Made by a program: the position numbers and the translations under genes. A stretch of DNA of 52,900 bases from a bacterium (GTDB lineage Archaea; Thermoproteota; Nitrososphaeria; Nitrososphaerales; Gagatemarchaeaceae): the NCBI GenBank assembly GCA_027310575.1, contig DAIDAO010000048.1:1-52900 (forward strand). Reading direction: 5' to 3'. This document shows, piece after piece, positions 16,191 to 24,257 of this stretch. The notes under the pieces are model-generated. The model made no database searches. It was not told where the DNA came from and saw only the letters and a program-made list of their open reading frames with translations. Numbering within the stretch: the stretch's first letter is position 1; every line of letters starts with the position of its first letter.

Positions 16191-17246
16191 TCATGTTTCA
16201 TGGAAGTACCTCTTCCGCAGCCAGAGCGCGACGTTCACCAAGCTGATCATCACAGGCACCTCGATCAGGGGCCCTATCACAGTGGTGAACGCCTCCTGCG
16301 AACTGAGCCCGAAGACCGAAACCGCGACGGCTATCGCGAGCTCGAAGTTGTTGCTCGCGGCCGTGAAGCCCAGGGTGACGGTCCTCCCGTAGTCCAGCTT
16401 CGAATAGACGCCCAGCCCAAAAGAGGTGAAGAACATGATGACGAAGTAGACGAGCAGCGGGGCCGCCACCATGACGACGTCGAGCGGGAGGCTGACGATG
16501 TACTCCCCTTTCAGTGAGAACATCACGACTATGGTGAAGAGCAGGGCGACGAGCGAGGTCGGGGCGAGCCTGGGGATGAGCACCCCTTCGTACCATGCCT
16601 TCCCCTTCGTCCTCAGGAAGAAGAACCGGGTCGCCATCCCTCCGAAGAAGGGAATGCCTAGGTAGACCGCCACGGACTGGGCGACCTCAAGGAGCGAGAT
16701 GTTGACGACCGTCCCCTGCCCCGAGATCCAGGAACTGGCGAGGGTCACGTAGAAGTAGGCCAGCACGCTGTAGAAGGCTATCTGGAAGACGGAGTTCAGC
16801 GCCACGAGTATCGCAGCCCACTCGCTGTCTCCGTCCGCCAAGTTGTTCCACACTATCACCATGGCGATGCATCTCGCCAGCCCGATCACTATCACGCCTA
16901 TCCTCAGGTGGGGGAAGCCTGCCAGGAACACCCAGGCCAGGGCGAACATGAGCAGGGGTCCGACCACCCAGTTCAGGACCAGGGAGGCCGAGAGCATCGT
17001 CTTCGAGCCCCTGGCGCCGACTATCTTCCCGAGGTCCTCGTAGCGGACCCGCGCGAGGGGCGGATACATCATCCAGATGAGACCGATGGCTATCGGGATG
17101 GAGGTGGTCCCCACGCTGAATGAATCGATGAGGTCTGAGAGGCCGGGGTAGGCGTAGCCGGCTGTGACGCCGACGACCATCGCCGCGAATATCCAGACGG
17201 TCAGGAACCTAGTGAGGAACGAGAGCCGACTCGATTTCGCAGTCAT
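16191..17246 (-). CDS. acr3: ACR3-family arsenite efflux permease
   Basis: 351 residues with about ten membrane segments. The ACR3 hallmarks are present: [20 protein letters not shown] after helix 2, [20 protein letters not shown] with the essential Cys at residue 126, and the C-terminal [20 protein letters not shown] with the conserved NNFELA. ACR3 proteins expel arsenite using the proton gradient. An OsmC-family gene, a flavodoxin gene and an arsM-type methyltransferase gene lie within 3 kb, supporting an arsenic detoxification context. No ArsR-type repressor is visible nearby. The ATG start fits the family length. Confidence 0.94.
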   Translation of the reverse strand: MTAKSSRLSFLTRFLTVWIFAAMVVGVTAGYAYPGLSDLIDSFSVGTTSIPIAIGLIWMMYPPLARVRYEDLGKIVGARGSKTMLSASLVLNWVVGPLLMFALAWVFLAGFPHLRIGVIVIGLARCIAMVIVWNNLADGDSEWAAILVALNSVFQIAFYSVLAYFYVTLASSWISGQGTVVNISLLEVAQSVAVYLGIPFFGGMATRFFFLRTKGKAWYEGVLIPRLAPTSLVALLFTIVVMFSLKGEYIVSLPLDVVMVAAPLLVYFVIMFFTSFGLGVYSKLDYGRTVTLGFTAASNNFELAIAVAVSVFGLSSQEAFTTVIGPLIEVPVMISLVNVALWLRKRYFHET

Positions 17247-17459
17247 TTCGATTCCCCTTCGACCCGCCCTGCGGCTGCCACCTAAACCTGCTCAAGACGT
17301 TCTTTCAGCGATTGATGTCGGAGGAGCGACAGTTTACCCGTTCCAGGGGATTTGACTCGGGCGATCACACGTCTCTTCTCGTCCAATGAGACCCATCTGT
17401 AGCACAAAACGTGCCATCGTTTCGCGTCAAACTAGAACGGAAGGCGGCCTGCGAGCTGG

Positions 17460-17993
17460 TTACAGCGGAACCTCGGTCCCGTTGACGAACAGCTTGTCAA
17501 TGACAGGCGCTATCTTCGAGATGCTTGAATGCATCGGGCACCTGTAGTGCGCAGTCTTGGCTATCTCCCGAATCTTCTCGAGGGGAGCACTCGACACTAT
17601 CCGAGTCTCCACTACGAAGTCCTTGAAGGCGGGTTCGATTCCTTCCCACTCGCCCTGCCCCCTCCTGTCCCAATGCCCCCTAACGCTCGTCTCGAGCGAC
17701 TCGAATTCCAAGCCCTTCAGCGCAGCGAACCTGGCGAAGGTGACGTTTTCACAGAATCCCACGGACGACATGAAGAACTCCAGGGGGTTCGGCCCCTGAT
17801 CCGTGCCGCCCAGGTTTGAAGGTTCGTCGCAGACCAGAGTGTAGTCCTTGATCTTCACTTCCTGGCGCTGGTCACCCACCAGTTTCGCGTCAGCTCGCAC
17901 GGTTCCCAGACCCTTCATCGGCTCCGTTATCTCCTGGATTCCTGCGAGCCACTTCTCCACGTAGGGTTTGAAATTCGGTGACAGCGAAGGCAT
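17460..17993 (-). CDS. OsmC-family peroxidase-like protein
   Basis: 177 residues of the OsmC/Ohr fold. The two redox Cys are visible: SSVGFCENVTFARFAALKGL (first Cys, on the central helix) and TAHYRCPMHSSISK (second Cys). Other family parts are NPLEFFMSSVGF and LESLETSVRGHWDRRG. These proteins reduce organic hydroperoxides with thiol cofactors, though some members with this RCPMHSSI tail are of unknown substrate. A TTAAG box lies about 35 bases upstream on the minus strand. Its position between acr3 and the flavodoxin gene suits a stress-response cluster. Confidence 0.88.
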   Translation of the reverse strand: MPSLSPNFKPYVEKWLAGIQEITEPMKGLGTVRADAKLVGDQRQEVKIKDYTLVCDEPSNLGGTDQGPNPLEFFMSSVGFCENVTFARFAALKGLEFESLETSVRGHWDRRGQGEWEGIEPAFKDFVVETRIVSSAPLEKIREIAKTAHYRCPMHSSISKIAPVIDKLFVNGTEVPL

Positions 17994-18260
17994 GGGGCTT
18001 CAAATCAGGACCGTTTCTTAAGATTTCCCACGATTACATTCGTCCAATGGCCGCGTGAGGGGTCCATGTCCTCAGCATGGCCGGGTGCTCGGGCGCACTT
18101 GTGAAGATGCGACCGTTGGTCAGCAAGATATCGGGTAGCCGCTGAGACAAATTCGGCTGCATGGATTCTTCCCTCGTAGAGATAAATCCATTGTGAGATG
18201 CCAACCCACGTCGGAATTCTCGATTCGGTCCTCGGAGGTCCCGGCGACCGTGTGTAGGGT

Positions 18261-18527
18261 TTACGGGAGTTGTGGCAAGAAGTATGCCGCCCGCCTAGAC
18301 AGCAACAACACCACGAATACGACTGGCAGGATGAGGCCAGCGAAGGCGGTCATGGAAACGGCGAAGGAAGACACACCATCGAAGACAATAGTCAGGGCGC
18401 TGACGGCCACTGTCCCCCAGTATCCCCATCTCGTCATCAAGAGGAGGCCAGAGACAACGACCAGTCCTCCCAGCCCTAGAATCAGGTTGACGGCGTTCAC
18501 GACGTCCATAGTGGCTTGCGGCGGCAT
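18261..18527 (-). CDS. Small membrane protein, start unresolved
   Basis: From the ATG at 18527 the protein has 88 residues with about three hydrophobic helices, ending RRAAYFLPQLP. The frame is open further upstream to about 18685 and continues with plausible membrane sequence (PRVVLVIGILAIIEAVLRIF then FYYEAVFAGV), so the real protein is probably about 130 residues with four helices. No ATG, GTG or TTG lies in that extension, which suggests a non-canonical start or an indel near 18640. It directly follows the flavodoxin gene on the same strand. No family is recognised. Confidence 0.6.
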   Translation of the reverse strand: MPPQATMDVVNAVNLILGLGGLVVVSGLLLMTRWGYWGTVAVSALTIVFDGVSSFAVSMTAFAGLILPVVFVVLLLSRRAAYFLPQLP

Positions 18528-18651
18528 GGGCTGGAGCAGCGGAACGCCGGCGAAGACGGCCTCGTAATAGAAGAAGATACGCAGGACTGCCTCGATGATC
18601 GCCAGGATGCCAATGACGAGGACAACCCTGGGGCGCTTGCTCGTGATCCTG

Positions 18652-19221
18652 TCAGCTCTGGATGGGGACCGTCGTCCCGGGAGCTAGGAGTGAATCTGCG
18701 ATGCTGTCGGCCCAGGTCGCAACGTCCTGCCAATCGCGGTAGTCGCCGTCGGGCATCGACTCGCGCACTGCCTTGCTTCGCTGCATGAACCTGTAGGTGA
18801 GCCCGATGCCGCCCCGAAGCTTCTCACCATAGAGCGCCCCGAAGAAGACGTGGTGGTCGCGAGGCCTGGCTGCTTCCTTGAGCTCCTCGATCTCTTTTGG
18901 CCCGGAGACCGATGCGTCGCGCAAGTCGCGGCCCGCAGAGTCCGTCTTCTGTACGCCGACCGGTCCGCTGCTGAACAGCCAGACTGGCCGGATGGCAAGA
19001 AGGTCCCGGTTCTTCGAGAGGAACTGCCTCGCGTCCTTCATCCAATGGAACATGTAGAGCGCGCTTCCGATGACATAGGCATCGTAGCCCCCGGCCGCAC
19101 GGGCAGAGCCCACGTCTTGCACCTCCGCTTCCACGCCGCGCCCGCGGAGCTTCTCGCCGATGAACTCGGCAATCTCCTTTGTGGAGCCGGCTCTGCTGGC
19201 ATAGGCGATCAGTACTTTCAC
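18652..19221 (-). CDS. Flavodoxin-domain protein (HemG/protoporphyrinogen oxidase-like)
   Basis: About 189 residues from the GTG at 19221, chosen because the flavodoxin fold starts at once: KVLIAYASRAGSTKEIAEFI, with the TxxxxxT/S-type FMN phosphate loop ASRAGSTKE. The second loop is YDAYVIGSALYMFHWMKDAR and the third VWLFSSGPVG, as in menaquinone-dependent protoporphyrinogen oxidases and related flavodoxin oxidoreductases. The C-terminal half has RDHHVFFGALYGEKL and ends soon after, typical in length. No haem genes are adjacent, so a general FMN redox role alongside the arsenic and OsmC genes is as likely. It is divergent from the arsM-like gene, 119 bases away. Confidence 0.85.
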   Translation of the reverse strand: MKVLIAYASRAGSTKEIAEFIGEKLRGRGVEAEVQDVGSARAAGGYDAYVIGSALYMFHWMKDARQFLSKNRDLLAIRPVWLFSSGPVGVQKTDSAGRDLRDASVSGPKEIEELKEAARPRDHHVFFGALYGEKLRGGIGLTYRFMQRSKAVRESMPDGDYRDWQDVATWADSIADSLLAPGTTVPIQS

Positions 19222-19340
19222 TGCCGCTCCACAGGGAGAAGGCCCCTGAGCCACTTAAGCCCAGGATACGATTATCAGTTCTGGCAGAGCGTGAATGCCG
19301 GAGGAAGTCAATAAATCCCGCCGGCCCTGGCGTCTCCCTC

Positions 19341-20087
19341 ATGTCAGAGGACGAGAAGATCAAGCAGGCCGTGAAGAGCGCATACGGCACCCTGGCCACA
19401 AGCAGGACCATTCCTCTGGAACAGGGCTGCTGCGGGCCGGCTACGAACGACAAGCTGCTGCGTTATGGGTACACCCAGGAGGAACTCGGCAGCCTCCCCG
19501 AATCGGTGGTCACAATGTCCGACGGGTGCGGCAACCCGACCGGGCTCGGGATGATAAGGGAAGGGGAGACCGTCGTCGACCTCGGGTCAGGAGGGGGGAT
19601 CGATGTCTTCCTTGCGAGCAGGAAGGTCGGTCCGCGCGGCAGGGTCATAGGCGTGGACATGACCCCCGAGATGATCCAGAAGGCCCGCGACAACGCGCGC
19701 AAGGCCGACCTCGCGAACGTCGAGTTCAGGGCCGGAGAGATAGAGGATCTGCCTCTGGAGGATGGCAGCGCGGACGTGATAATCAGCAACTGCGTCATCT
19801 GCCTCAGCCCGGACAAGGGCCGGGTCTTCAGGGAGATGTTCCGAGTCCTGAGGCCAGGAGGGAGGCTCGCGATCGCGGACGAGGTGGCCGTGAGGCCGTT
19901 CACCAAAGAGGAGAGGGAGAACCCGGCCATGTGGTGCAGTTGCGTGACGGGGGCGATAACGGAGAAAGAGTACGCCTCGGCGCTGACCGGCGCGGGCTTC
20001 AAGGACGTCTACGTCAAGCAGCTGCGCCCGTCCGGGGACATGAACCCGGCGGTGTTCAGCGCCTTCGTGAGCGCGACGAAGCCGTAG
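19341..20087 (+). CDS. arsM: Arsenite S-adenosylmethionine methyltransferase
   Basis: 248 residues from the ATG at 19341 (CAATAAATC about 28 bases upstream acts as TATA box). The SAM motif I is VVDLGSGGGIDVFLASRKVG. The arsenic-binding cysteines of ArsM are in place: C63 in MSDGCGNPTGLG, C151/C154 in ISNCVICLSPDKG and C199/C201 in MWCSCVTGA. A further vicinal pair, C30/C31, is in the N-terminus (EQGCCGPA). These enzymes methylate As(III) to volatile or less toxic forms. It is divergent from the flavodoxin gene and close to acr3 and osmC, forming an arsenic cluster. Confidence 0.93.
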   Translation: MSEDEKIKQAVKSAYGTLATSRTIPLEQGCCGPATNDKLLRYGYTQEELGSLPESVVTMSDGCGNPTGLGMIREGETVVDLGSGGGIDVFLASRKVGPRGRVIGVDMTPEMIQKARDNARKADLANVEFRAGEIEDLPLEDGSADVIISNCVICLSPDKGRVFREMFRVLRPGGRLAIADEVAVRPFTKEERENPAMWCSCVTGAITEKEYASALTGAGFKDVYVKQLRPSGDMNPAVFSAFVSATKP

Positions 20088-20178
20088 CCCCCCGCGGCCG
20101 GGATTCCGGGCTTGGTCTGTCCGAGCGTGAGAGCGAACCGGTTAGGTCTAACTCCTTTAAGGCGAAGATAGCCGCTAC

Positions 20179-20724
20179 TTGCGCATGCCCGATGGCGGAA
20201 GCTTCTGCCATAAGTGCGGGGCACCGGTGCCTCCGGGCTCGTCCTTCTGCGCGAAGTGCGGAGCCGCAGTCACGTCGTCAGCGTCTTCCATACCAGCGTC
20301 TCAGCCGCGCGCGAGGGAGGAGAAAGGCGAGAAACACGAGAAGCAGGAGAAGCACGAGAAAGGGGAGAAGTCGGGCGGAGGAGGGATGCTCGGCGCGATC
20401 GTCGCCGGGCTGATCCTCATCTGGCTCGGCACTACCTTCTATCTGGAGCAGAACGGATACCTTGCCAGCGACATCTGGTGGGCCTACTTCATCTCTGGGG
20501 TCGGGATCGTCCTCGTCCTGGATGGAGTGGTGATCTACACCAGAGGGCACGTCGGCCTCGGGCCGCTGATCGGTGGAGCGATACTCCTCTTCGGCGGGCT
20601 GAGCTCGATCACGACGAACAACTACAGGTACGAATCCCAGCTCTGGCCCCTTGCCATCATAGTCATAGGAGCGATAGTCCTCATAACCGGCGTCACCTTC
20701 CGCAAACGAGTCCCGAAGCCCTAG
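20179..20724 (+). CDS. Double zinc-ribbon membrane protein
   Basis: 181 residues (TTG at 20179 or ATG at 20185; CCTTTAAGG at 20152-20160 is the likely TATA box). The N-terminus is a zinc ribbon with two CxxC pairs, FCHKCGAPVPPGSSFCAKCG. A low-complexity, charged linker rich in EK and H follows (about residues 48-68), then a membrane domain of about four helices beginning GAIVAGLILIWLGTTFYLEQ. This DUF-like arrangement is common in archaea and usually of unknown function. It ends tail-to-tail with the GH3 gene, overlapping by four bases. Confidence 0.8.
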   Translation: MRMPDGGSFCHKCGAPVPPGSSFCAKCGAAVTSSASSIPASQPRAREEKGEKHEKQEKHEKGEKSGGGGMLGAIVAGLILIWLGTTFYLEQNGYLASDIWWAYFISGVGIVLVLDGVVIYTRGHVGLGPLIGGAILLFGGLSSITTNNYRYESQLWPLAIIVIGAIVLITGVTFRKRVPKP

Positions 20725-21860
20725 CGCCTCAGAGCGAGCAGGTTGAACAGGCGGTGTTCGACCCTAGTAGAGACCCTGTTCCTGCCGAAGATTCGGAAGT
20801 ACCCCTTGCCGACCGACTCGACCAGGTCCCCGATGTCGTAGCGCGGGAGCATCGTGGTCGAGACGATCAGCCTCCCCCACTCGTTCGGCTTCAGCTCGTG
20901 CAGCATCTTCACCCCCCTCCTGGTCACGACCTCGAACAGGTAGCCGTCGTAGTTGGGGGAGACGTAAGGGTTGCCGTCGAGCTGCTGGGCGAAGGCCCCC
21001 TCGGTCGCAGTGTACATCTCCACTACCGGAACGCGGCCGTACATGTGACGAAGGATCGGCTCGTACTTGGTGTGTATCTTCGCAACGCTGGTGCAAAAGA
21101 GCGCCCTGGGCTTCCAGAGGTCCATCGGCCACTTCCCGTGCTTCCTCTTCACGTAGTCCGCGAAGCCCACGATCACCGGGGTGACCCCCATCAGCGAGCC
21201 TACGTCCTCGTCCTTCGCCCGCTGGTAAGCCAGCTCGTATCGCCTCTCCCAGTCCCCCTTGGCGATGCCGCCTCCCAGGGAGTCGATCTCTTCCTGCTTG
21301 GGCACCAGCCTTGCGCCCATGAGCTCCGAGTGGATCCTCGCGTAGGTGCCTGAGCTGTAGCCGTAGGACTCCTGTCTGCCTGCGAACTCCATCTGGTGCA
21401 CCTGGGACGGGAAGTTCAGGTTGAGGACCGCCGTGTCCAGCACGTCGGCATCCCCGTTCAGGGCGAAGTTCACCACAGCCCTCGACCCGAAGGAGAGGAT
21501 CTGGTCCAGGTGAGCGCTGCCGACAGGGAGGACCTTGGACCGCGCGGTCGTGCCCCGCGTCATGACCCAGCCCGCCGGAGGGTCCGGGAGGAGGGCCTCG
21601 TGCTCGCCGTTGCGAACCCTCGCGATGTACGGCGAAAGGGTCCCGTAGTCCGACTCGGGGAATGAGCGCCTGAACCCTTCGATCCCCTCGACCGACGAAG
21701 CGCCGTGCTCCCTCCCGTAGACCGTCTTCGCGTATCCCTCGAGGAGGACCTTCAGCGTCGCCTGCTGGGCAGAGGCGGGGTCTTCCAGCGACGAGTACCA
21801 CGGGTCGACCAGCTGCTTCAGGAGCGATTTGTCAACGGCCGCCTCGCCGTCATGGCCCAT
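20721..21860 (-). CDS. GH3-family acyl-adenylate/amido-synthetase-like protein
   Basis: 379 residues. Sequence features match the GH3 branch of the ANL-like adenylating enzymes: N-terminal LEGYAKTVYGREHG, the phosphate-binding loop WVMTRGTTARSKVLPV (GH3 motif SSGTTxGxxK-like), VVEMYTATEGAFAQQLDG (motif II, YxxSE-like) and YDIGDLVESVGKGYFRIFGR (motif III). Plant GH3 enzymes conjugate amino acids to jasmonate or auxin; prokaryotic members are mostly uncharacterised. This one is shorter than plant GH3s (about 580-600) and lacks most of the C-terminal lid. An ATP-dependent acyl-activating activity is likely; the substrate is unknown. Confidence 0.8.
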   Translation of the reverse strand: MGHDGEAAVDKSLLKQLVDPWYSSLEDPASAQQATLKVLLEGYAKTVYGREHGASSVEGIEGFRRSFPESDYGTLSPYIARVRNGEHEALLPDPPAGWVMTRGTTARSKVLPVGSAHLDQILSFGSRAVVNFALNGDADVLDTAVLNLNFPSQVHQMEFAGRQESYGYSSGTYARIHSELMGARLVPKQEEIDSLGGGIAKGDWERRYELAYQRAKDEDVGSLMGVTPVIVGFADYVKRKHGKWPMDLWKPRALFCTSVAKIHTKYEPILRHMYGRVPVVEMYTATEGAFAQQLDGNPYVSPNYDGYLFEVVTRRGVKMLHELKPNEWGRLIVSTTMLPRYDIGDLVESVGKGYFRIFGRNRVSTRVEHRLFNLLALRR

Positions 21861-21963
21861 CGGCCCCTGGGGGCTCTTGGTGACGATTTGAACCTAGAGC
21901 GAAACGCCCAGAGACGCCGGCTCCGGGCCAAGGGGTAAATACGGCGCGGAGGCCCGGCGCCCC

Positions 21964-22053
21964 ATGGGTTGCAAGTGCAAGACCTGCGGCGAGATGTTCC
22001 CGAGCGCCAAGCAGAGGGACGCCCACGCGGCGAAAGCGCACCCGAAGAAGTAA
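21964..22053 (+). CDS. 29-residue C2H2 zinc-finger microprotein
   Basis: The small frame reads MGCKCKTCGEMFPS at its start and carries C5-x2-C8-x12-H21-x4-H26, a complete C2H2 zinc-finger spacing, with an extra Cys at position 3 and a basic tail (HPKK). GGGTAAATACGG at about 21933-21944 puts a TATA-like box roughly 26 bases before the ATG, as in other leaderless genes here, which supports expression. It stands alone between GH3 and the SemiSWEET gene. Single-finger microproteins occur in archaea; a nucleic-acid-binding role is inference. Confidence 0.65.
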   Translation: MGCKCKTCGEMFPSAKQRDAHAAKAHPKK

Positions 22054-22158
22054 GGCGTGTGGCCGGCAGACGGAACGCTTTCTCTGCTAGCCTGGGCGCT
22101 GGCGGGATCGCGGGTGTGACCTGAAGGTTTTTCGGGGGTACGGACGGCGCGCTGCTGA

Positions 22159-22419
22159 TTGACCTCAGACGCCGAGCTGGTCGGGCTGGCCGCAGGGCTC
22201 CTGGTCGCCTGCGGGCTCGTGCCCCAGGTCGTCCGCGTCTGGAGGATGAAGGACGCGCACCAGATCAGCCTGGGCTTCAACCTGATCACCATAGGGGGCA
22301 TCGCCCTCTGGCTGGCTTACGGCGTCCTGCTAGGGCTCCTGTCTGTCATTCTTTGGAACGCGGTGAACCTCGTCCTCTACCTTTCGCTCCTCGTCGTGAA
22401 GCTGAAGTACGGGATGTAG
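22159..22419 (+). CDS. SemiSWEET/PQ-loop family small transporter
   Basis: 86 residues with three hydrophobic helices, the size of one SemiSWEET triple-helix bundle. The PQ motif is in helix 1 (LVACGLVPQVVRVWRMKDAH), followed by QISLGFNLITIGGIALWLAY and GVLLGLLSVILWNAVNLVLY, which carry the helix 2 and 3 signatures (Asn in helix 3). Bacterial SemiSWEETs dimerise to make a sugar pore. The start is TTG. The gene is isolated, so the substrate is not suggested by context. Confidence 0.88.
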   Translation: MTSDAELVGLAAGLLVACGLVPQVVRVWRMKDAHQISLGFNLITIGGIALWLAYGVLLGLLSVILWNAVNLVLYLSLLVVKLKYGM

Positions 22420-22465
22420 TCCGTGAGGTGGAGCTGAAGTTGCTTCGGAACGGCGGCAGGCGGGG

Positions 22466-23572
22466 CTACTTCTTCTTGGGCTGGAGGGCGGCCTTCGAAT
22501 TGATGCTCTCCATGATCCTCGTCCTGAGCTGGTGCAGGCCGTCCCCCCGCGTGGCCGAGACCTTGACGCAGTGGTAGTCCCTGAAGAGCGGGTCAGCCTC
22601 GATCCTGGAGCGGCTCCTAGAGTCAAGCAGGTCGACCTTGTTCAGGACGAGGAGCATCCGCTCCGGGTCGACCTCCAGCTCGTTCAGCGTCTCCCTGCAG
22701 CTGGTCAGCTTGATCCTGATGCTCTCGATGCTCTCGCTCACGTCGACCATCAGCAGGACCAGGTCAGCGTAGCGCAGCTCGTCCAGGGTCGACTTGAAGG
22801 ATTCGACGAGATATGTGGGGAGCCGCGAGATGAAGCCGACCGTATCCGAAAGGAGGATCCTCTTCTTCGACTTCGGGAAGGTCACCATCCTCGTCGTGGT
22901 CGCGAGCGTGGTGAAGAGGTTGGGGGACTCCTCCTTCGACTCGGAGGCGAGGCGGTTGAACAGGGTCGTCTTCCCGCTGCTGGTGTAGCCTGCGAGCGAG
23001 ACGAACGGGACGCCGAGCTTCCTCCTCTGCGAGGTGTGGAGGTCCCTGACTGTCCGGCTCTTCTCCAGCTTCTCCTTGACGAAGACCATCTGGCGCTTCA
23101 GGTCGCGGAACCTCACGTCGACCGCGTACTCCCCCATCCCCATGAACCCGGCCTGCTCCCCCCTGACGGAGTATCGGACTGCGTCCCTCGCCCTCGGGAG
23201 CTCGTAGCGTAGCTCCGCGAGCTTGACCTGCAGCTTCGCTTCCGTGGTAGCCGCCCTCCGGGCGAATATGTTGAGGATGAGCCTCTCCCTGTCCACCACG
23301 GCGGCGTGCGTGAGGCTTGCCAGCTTGTTCGCCTGGGCAGACGTGACGCTTTCGTCTATGATTATCGTGTCAGACTTGGTGTCTGCGACCTTCCCCTCGA
23401 GCTCCTGGGCCTTGCCAGACCCGACCCCGTACTCGGACCTGATGATCTCCCGCTGGGTGACGACCTCCACGACCTCGTATCCGGCTGCCTTGGCAAGCTC
23501 GGCGATCTCGTTCCTTGCGAACTCGTCCGGGTAGGTGACCACTATGGCCCTGTTCTGTGTTCCGCCGCTCAT
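22466..23572 (-). CDS. hflX: HflX-type ribosome-associated GTPase
   Basis: 368 residues. The N-terminal HflX nucleotide-binding domain covers about residues 8-140 (REIIRSEYGVGSGKAQEL; VVDRERLILNIFARRAATTE). A coiled linker follows, then the GTPase domain: G1 LAGYTSSGKTTLFNRL (about 193-208), G2 TLATTTRMV, G3 LLSDTVGFI, G4 VLNKVDLL and G5 VSATRG. HflX family proteins act on 50S or 70S particles and rescue stalled ribosomes. Length is normal for archaeal HflX. It is monocistronic here and tail-to-tail with the SemiSWEET gene. Confidence 0.95.
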   Translation of the reverse strand: MSGGTQNRAIVVTYPDEFARNEIAELAKAAGYEVVEVVTQREIIRSEYGVGSGKAQELEGKVADTKSDTIIIDESVTSAQANKLASLTHAAVVDRERLILNIFARRAATTEAKLQVKLAELRYELPRARDAVRYSVRGEQAGFMGMGEYAVDVRFRDLKRQMVFVKEKLEKSRTVRDLHTSQRRKLGVPFVSLAGYTSSGKTTLFNRLASESKEESPNLFTTLATTTRMVTFPKSKKRILLSDTVGFISRLPTYLVESFKSTLDELRYADLVLLMVDVSESIESIRIKLTSCRETLNELEVDPERMLLVLNKVDLLDSRSRSRIEADPLFRDYHCVKVSATRGDGLHQLRTRIMESINSKAALQPKKK

Positions 23573-23624
23573 GCTGGCTTTCTAGCGGGTGCGCGGTATC
23601 GCGGCTGTAAAACGGTTGCCTTCC

Positions 23625-24200
23625 CTACTGCCTGACGACCGTAGTCCCCATCAGATGGTCGGAGTACTTCTGCTGGTACCCCTTCGTTACCGCCAGGCCG
23701 ATGACGACGTCCAGCAGGAGCAGCAGCCAGTAGATCTTGCTGATGTTCCTGACGAAGGCCTCCCCGAAGGTCGGCTTCGAGCCGTTCTTGCCCTGGACCT
23801 TGAAGTGGAAGAGGTGCTTGCCTAGGCTCTCCCCCCAGGTGGTCTCCGCGACCGCGTTGTACAGGACGAAGACAATTCCGTTGAGGATGGCGATTGTGCT
23901 GAGGACGGCAGCGACGAAGGCGCCTCCTCCCAAGAAGAACGAGGGCAGGCCAACCGCCAAGGCTATGATTCCGAGCACAACCCACACGACCACGTAGTCC
24001 ACTCCGACCGCGACCAGCCTCCAGATCCAGTGCTCCTGAGCCTTCTGGTCCTTGATCAGGGTGTCGAATCCGCTCACCGGAGCCTCGGGGGCCGGAGGCG
24101 CAGCGGAAGTCGGGCCGACTGAGGCACCACATGCAGGGCAGAAGGTAGCACCCTCCGGAATCTCCTTTCCACACTTTGCGCAGAATGCCAAATCCTTCAC
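23625..24200 (-). CDS. Zinc-ribbon RDD-family membrane protein
   Basis: 191 residues. A zinc ribbon opens the protein (FCAKCGKEIPEGATFCPACG), then a Pro/Ala linker, then an RDD domain from about residue 60: WRLVAVGVDYVVVWVVLG (the RDD first helix with R and D), a second helix pair, ETTWGESLGKHLFHFKVQG (the conserved T..GESLGK motif) and a final helix before SDHLMGTTVV. RDD proteins are integral membrane proteins of uncertain, possibly transport, function. The ATG is preceded by an AATAATAGG box about 25-30 bases upstream. Confidence 0.85.
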   Translation of the reverse strand: MKDLAFCAKCGKEIPEGATFCPACGASVGPTSAAPPAPEAPVSGFDTLIKDQKAQEHWIWRLVAVGVDYVVVWVVLGIIALAVGLPSFFLGGGAFVAAVLSTIAILNGIVFVLYNAVAETTWGESLGKHLFHFKVQGKNGSKPTFGEAFVRNISKIYWLLLLLDVVIGLAVTKGYQQKYSDHLMGTTVVRQ

Positions 24201-24257
24201 CTTTGAGTGTCGCGGCCCTATTATTTAGCAGAATGCCCTAGAATCACCCGTAAGAAT

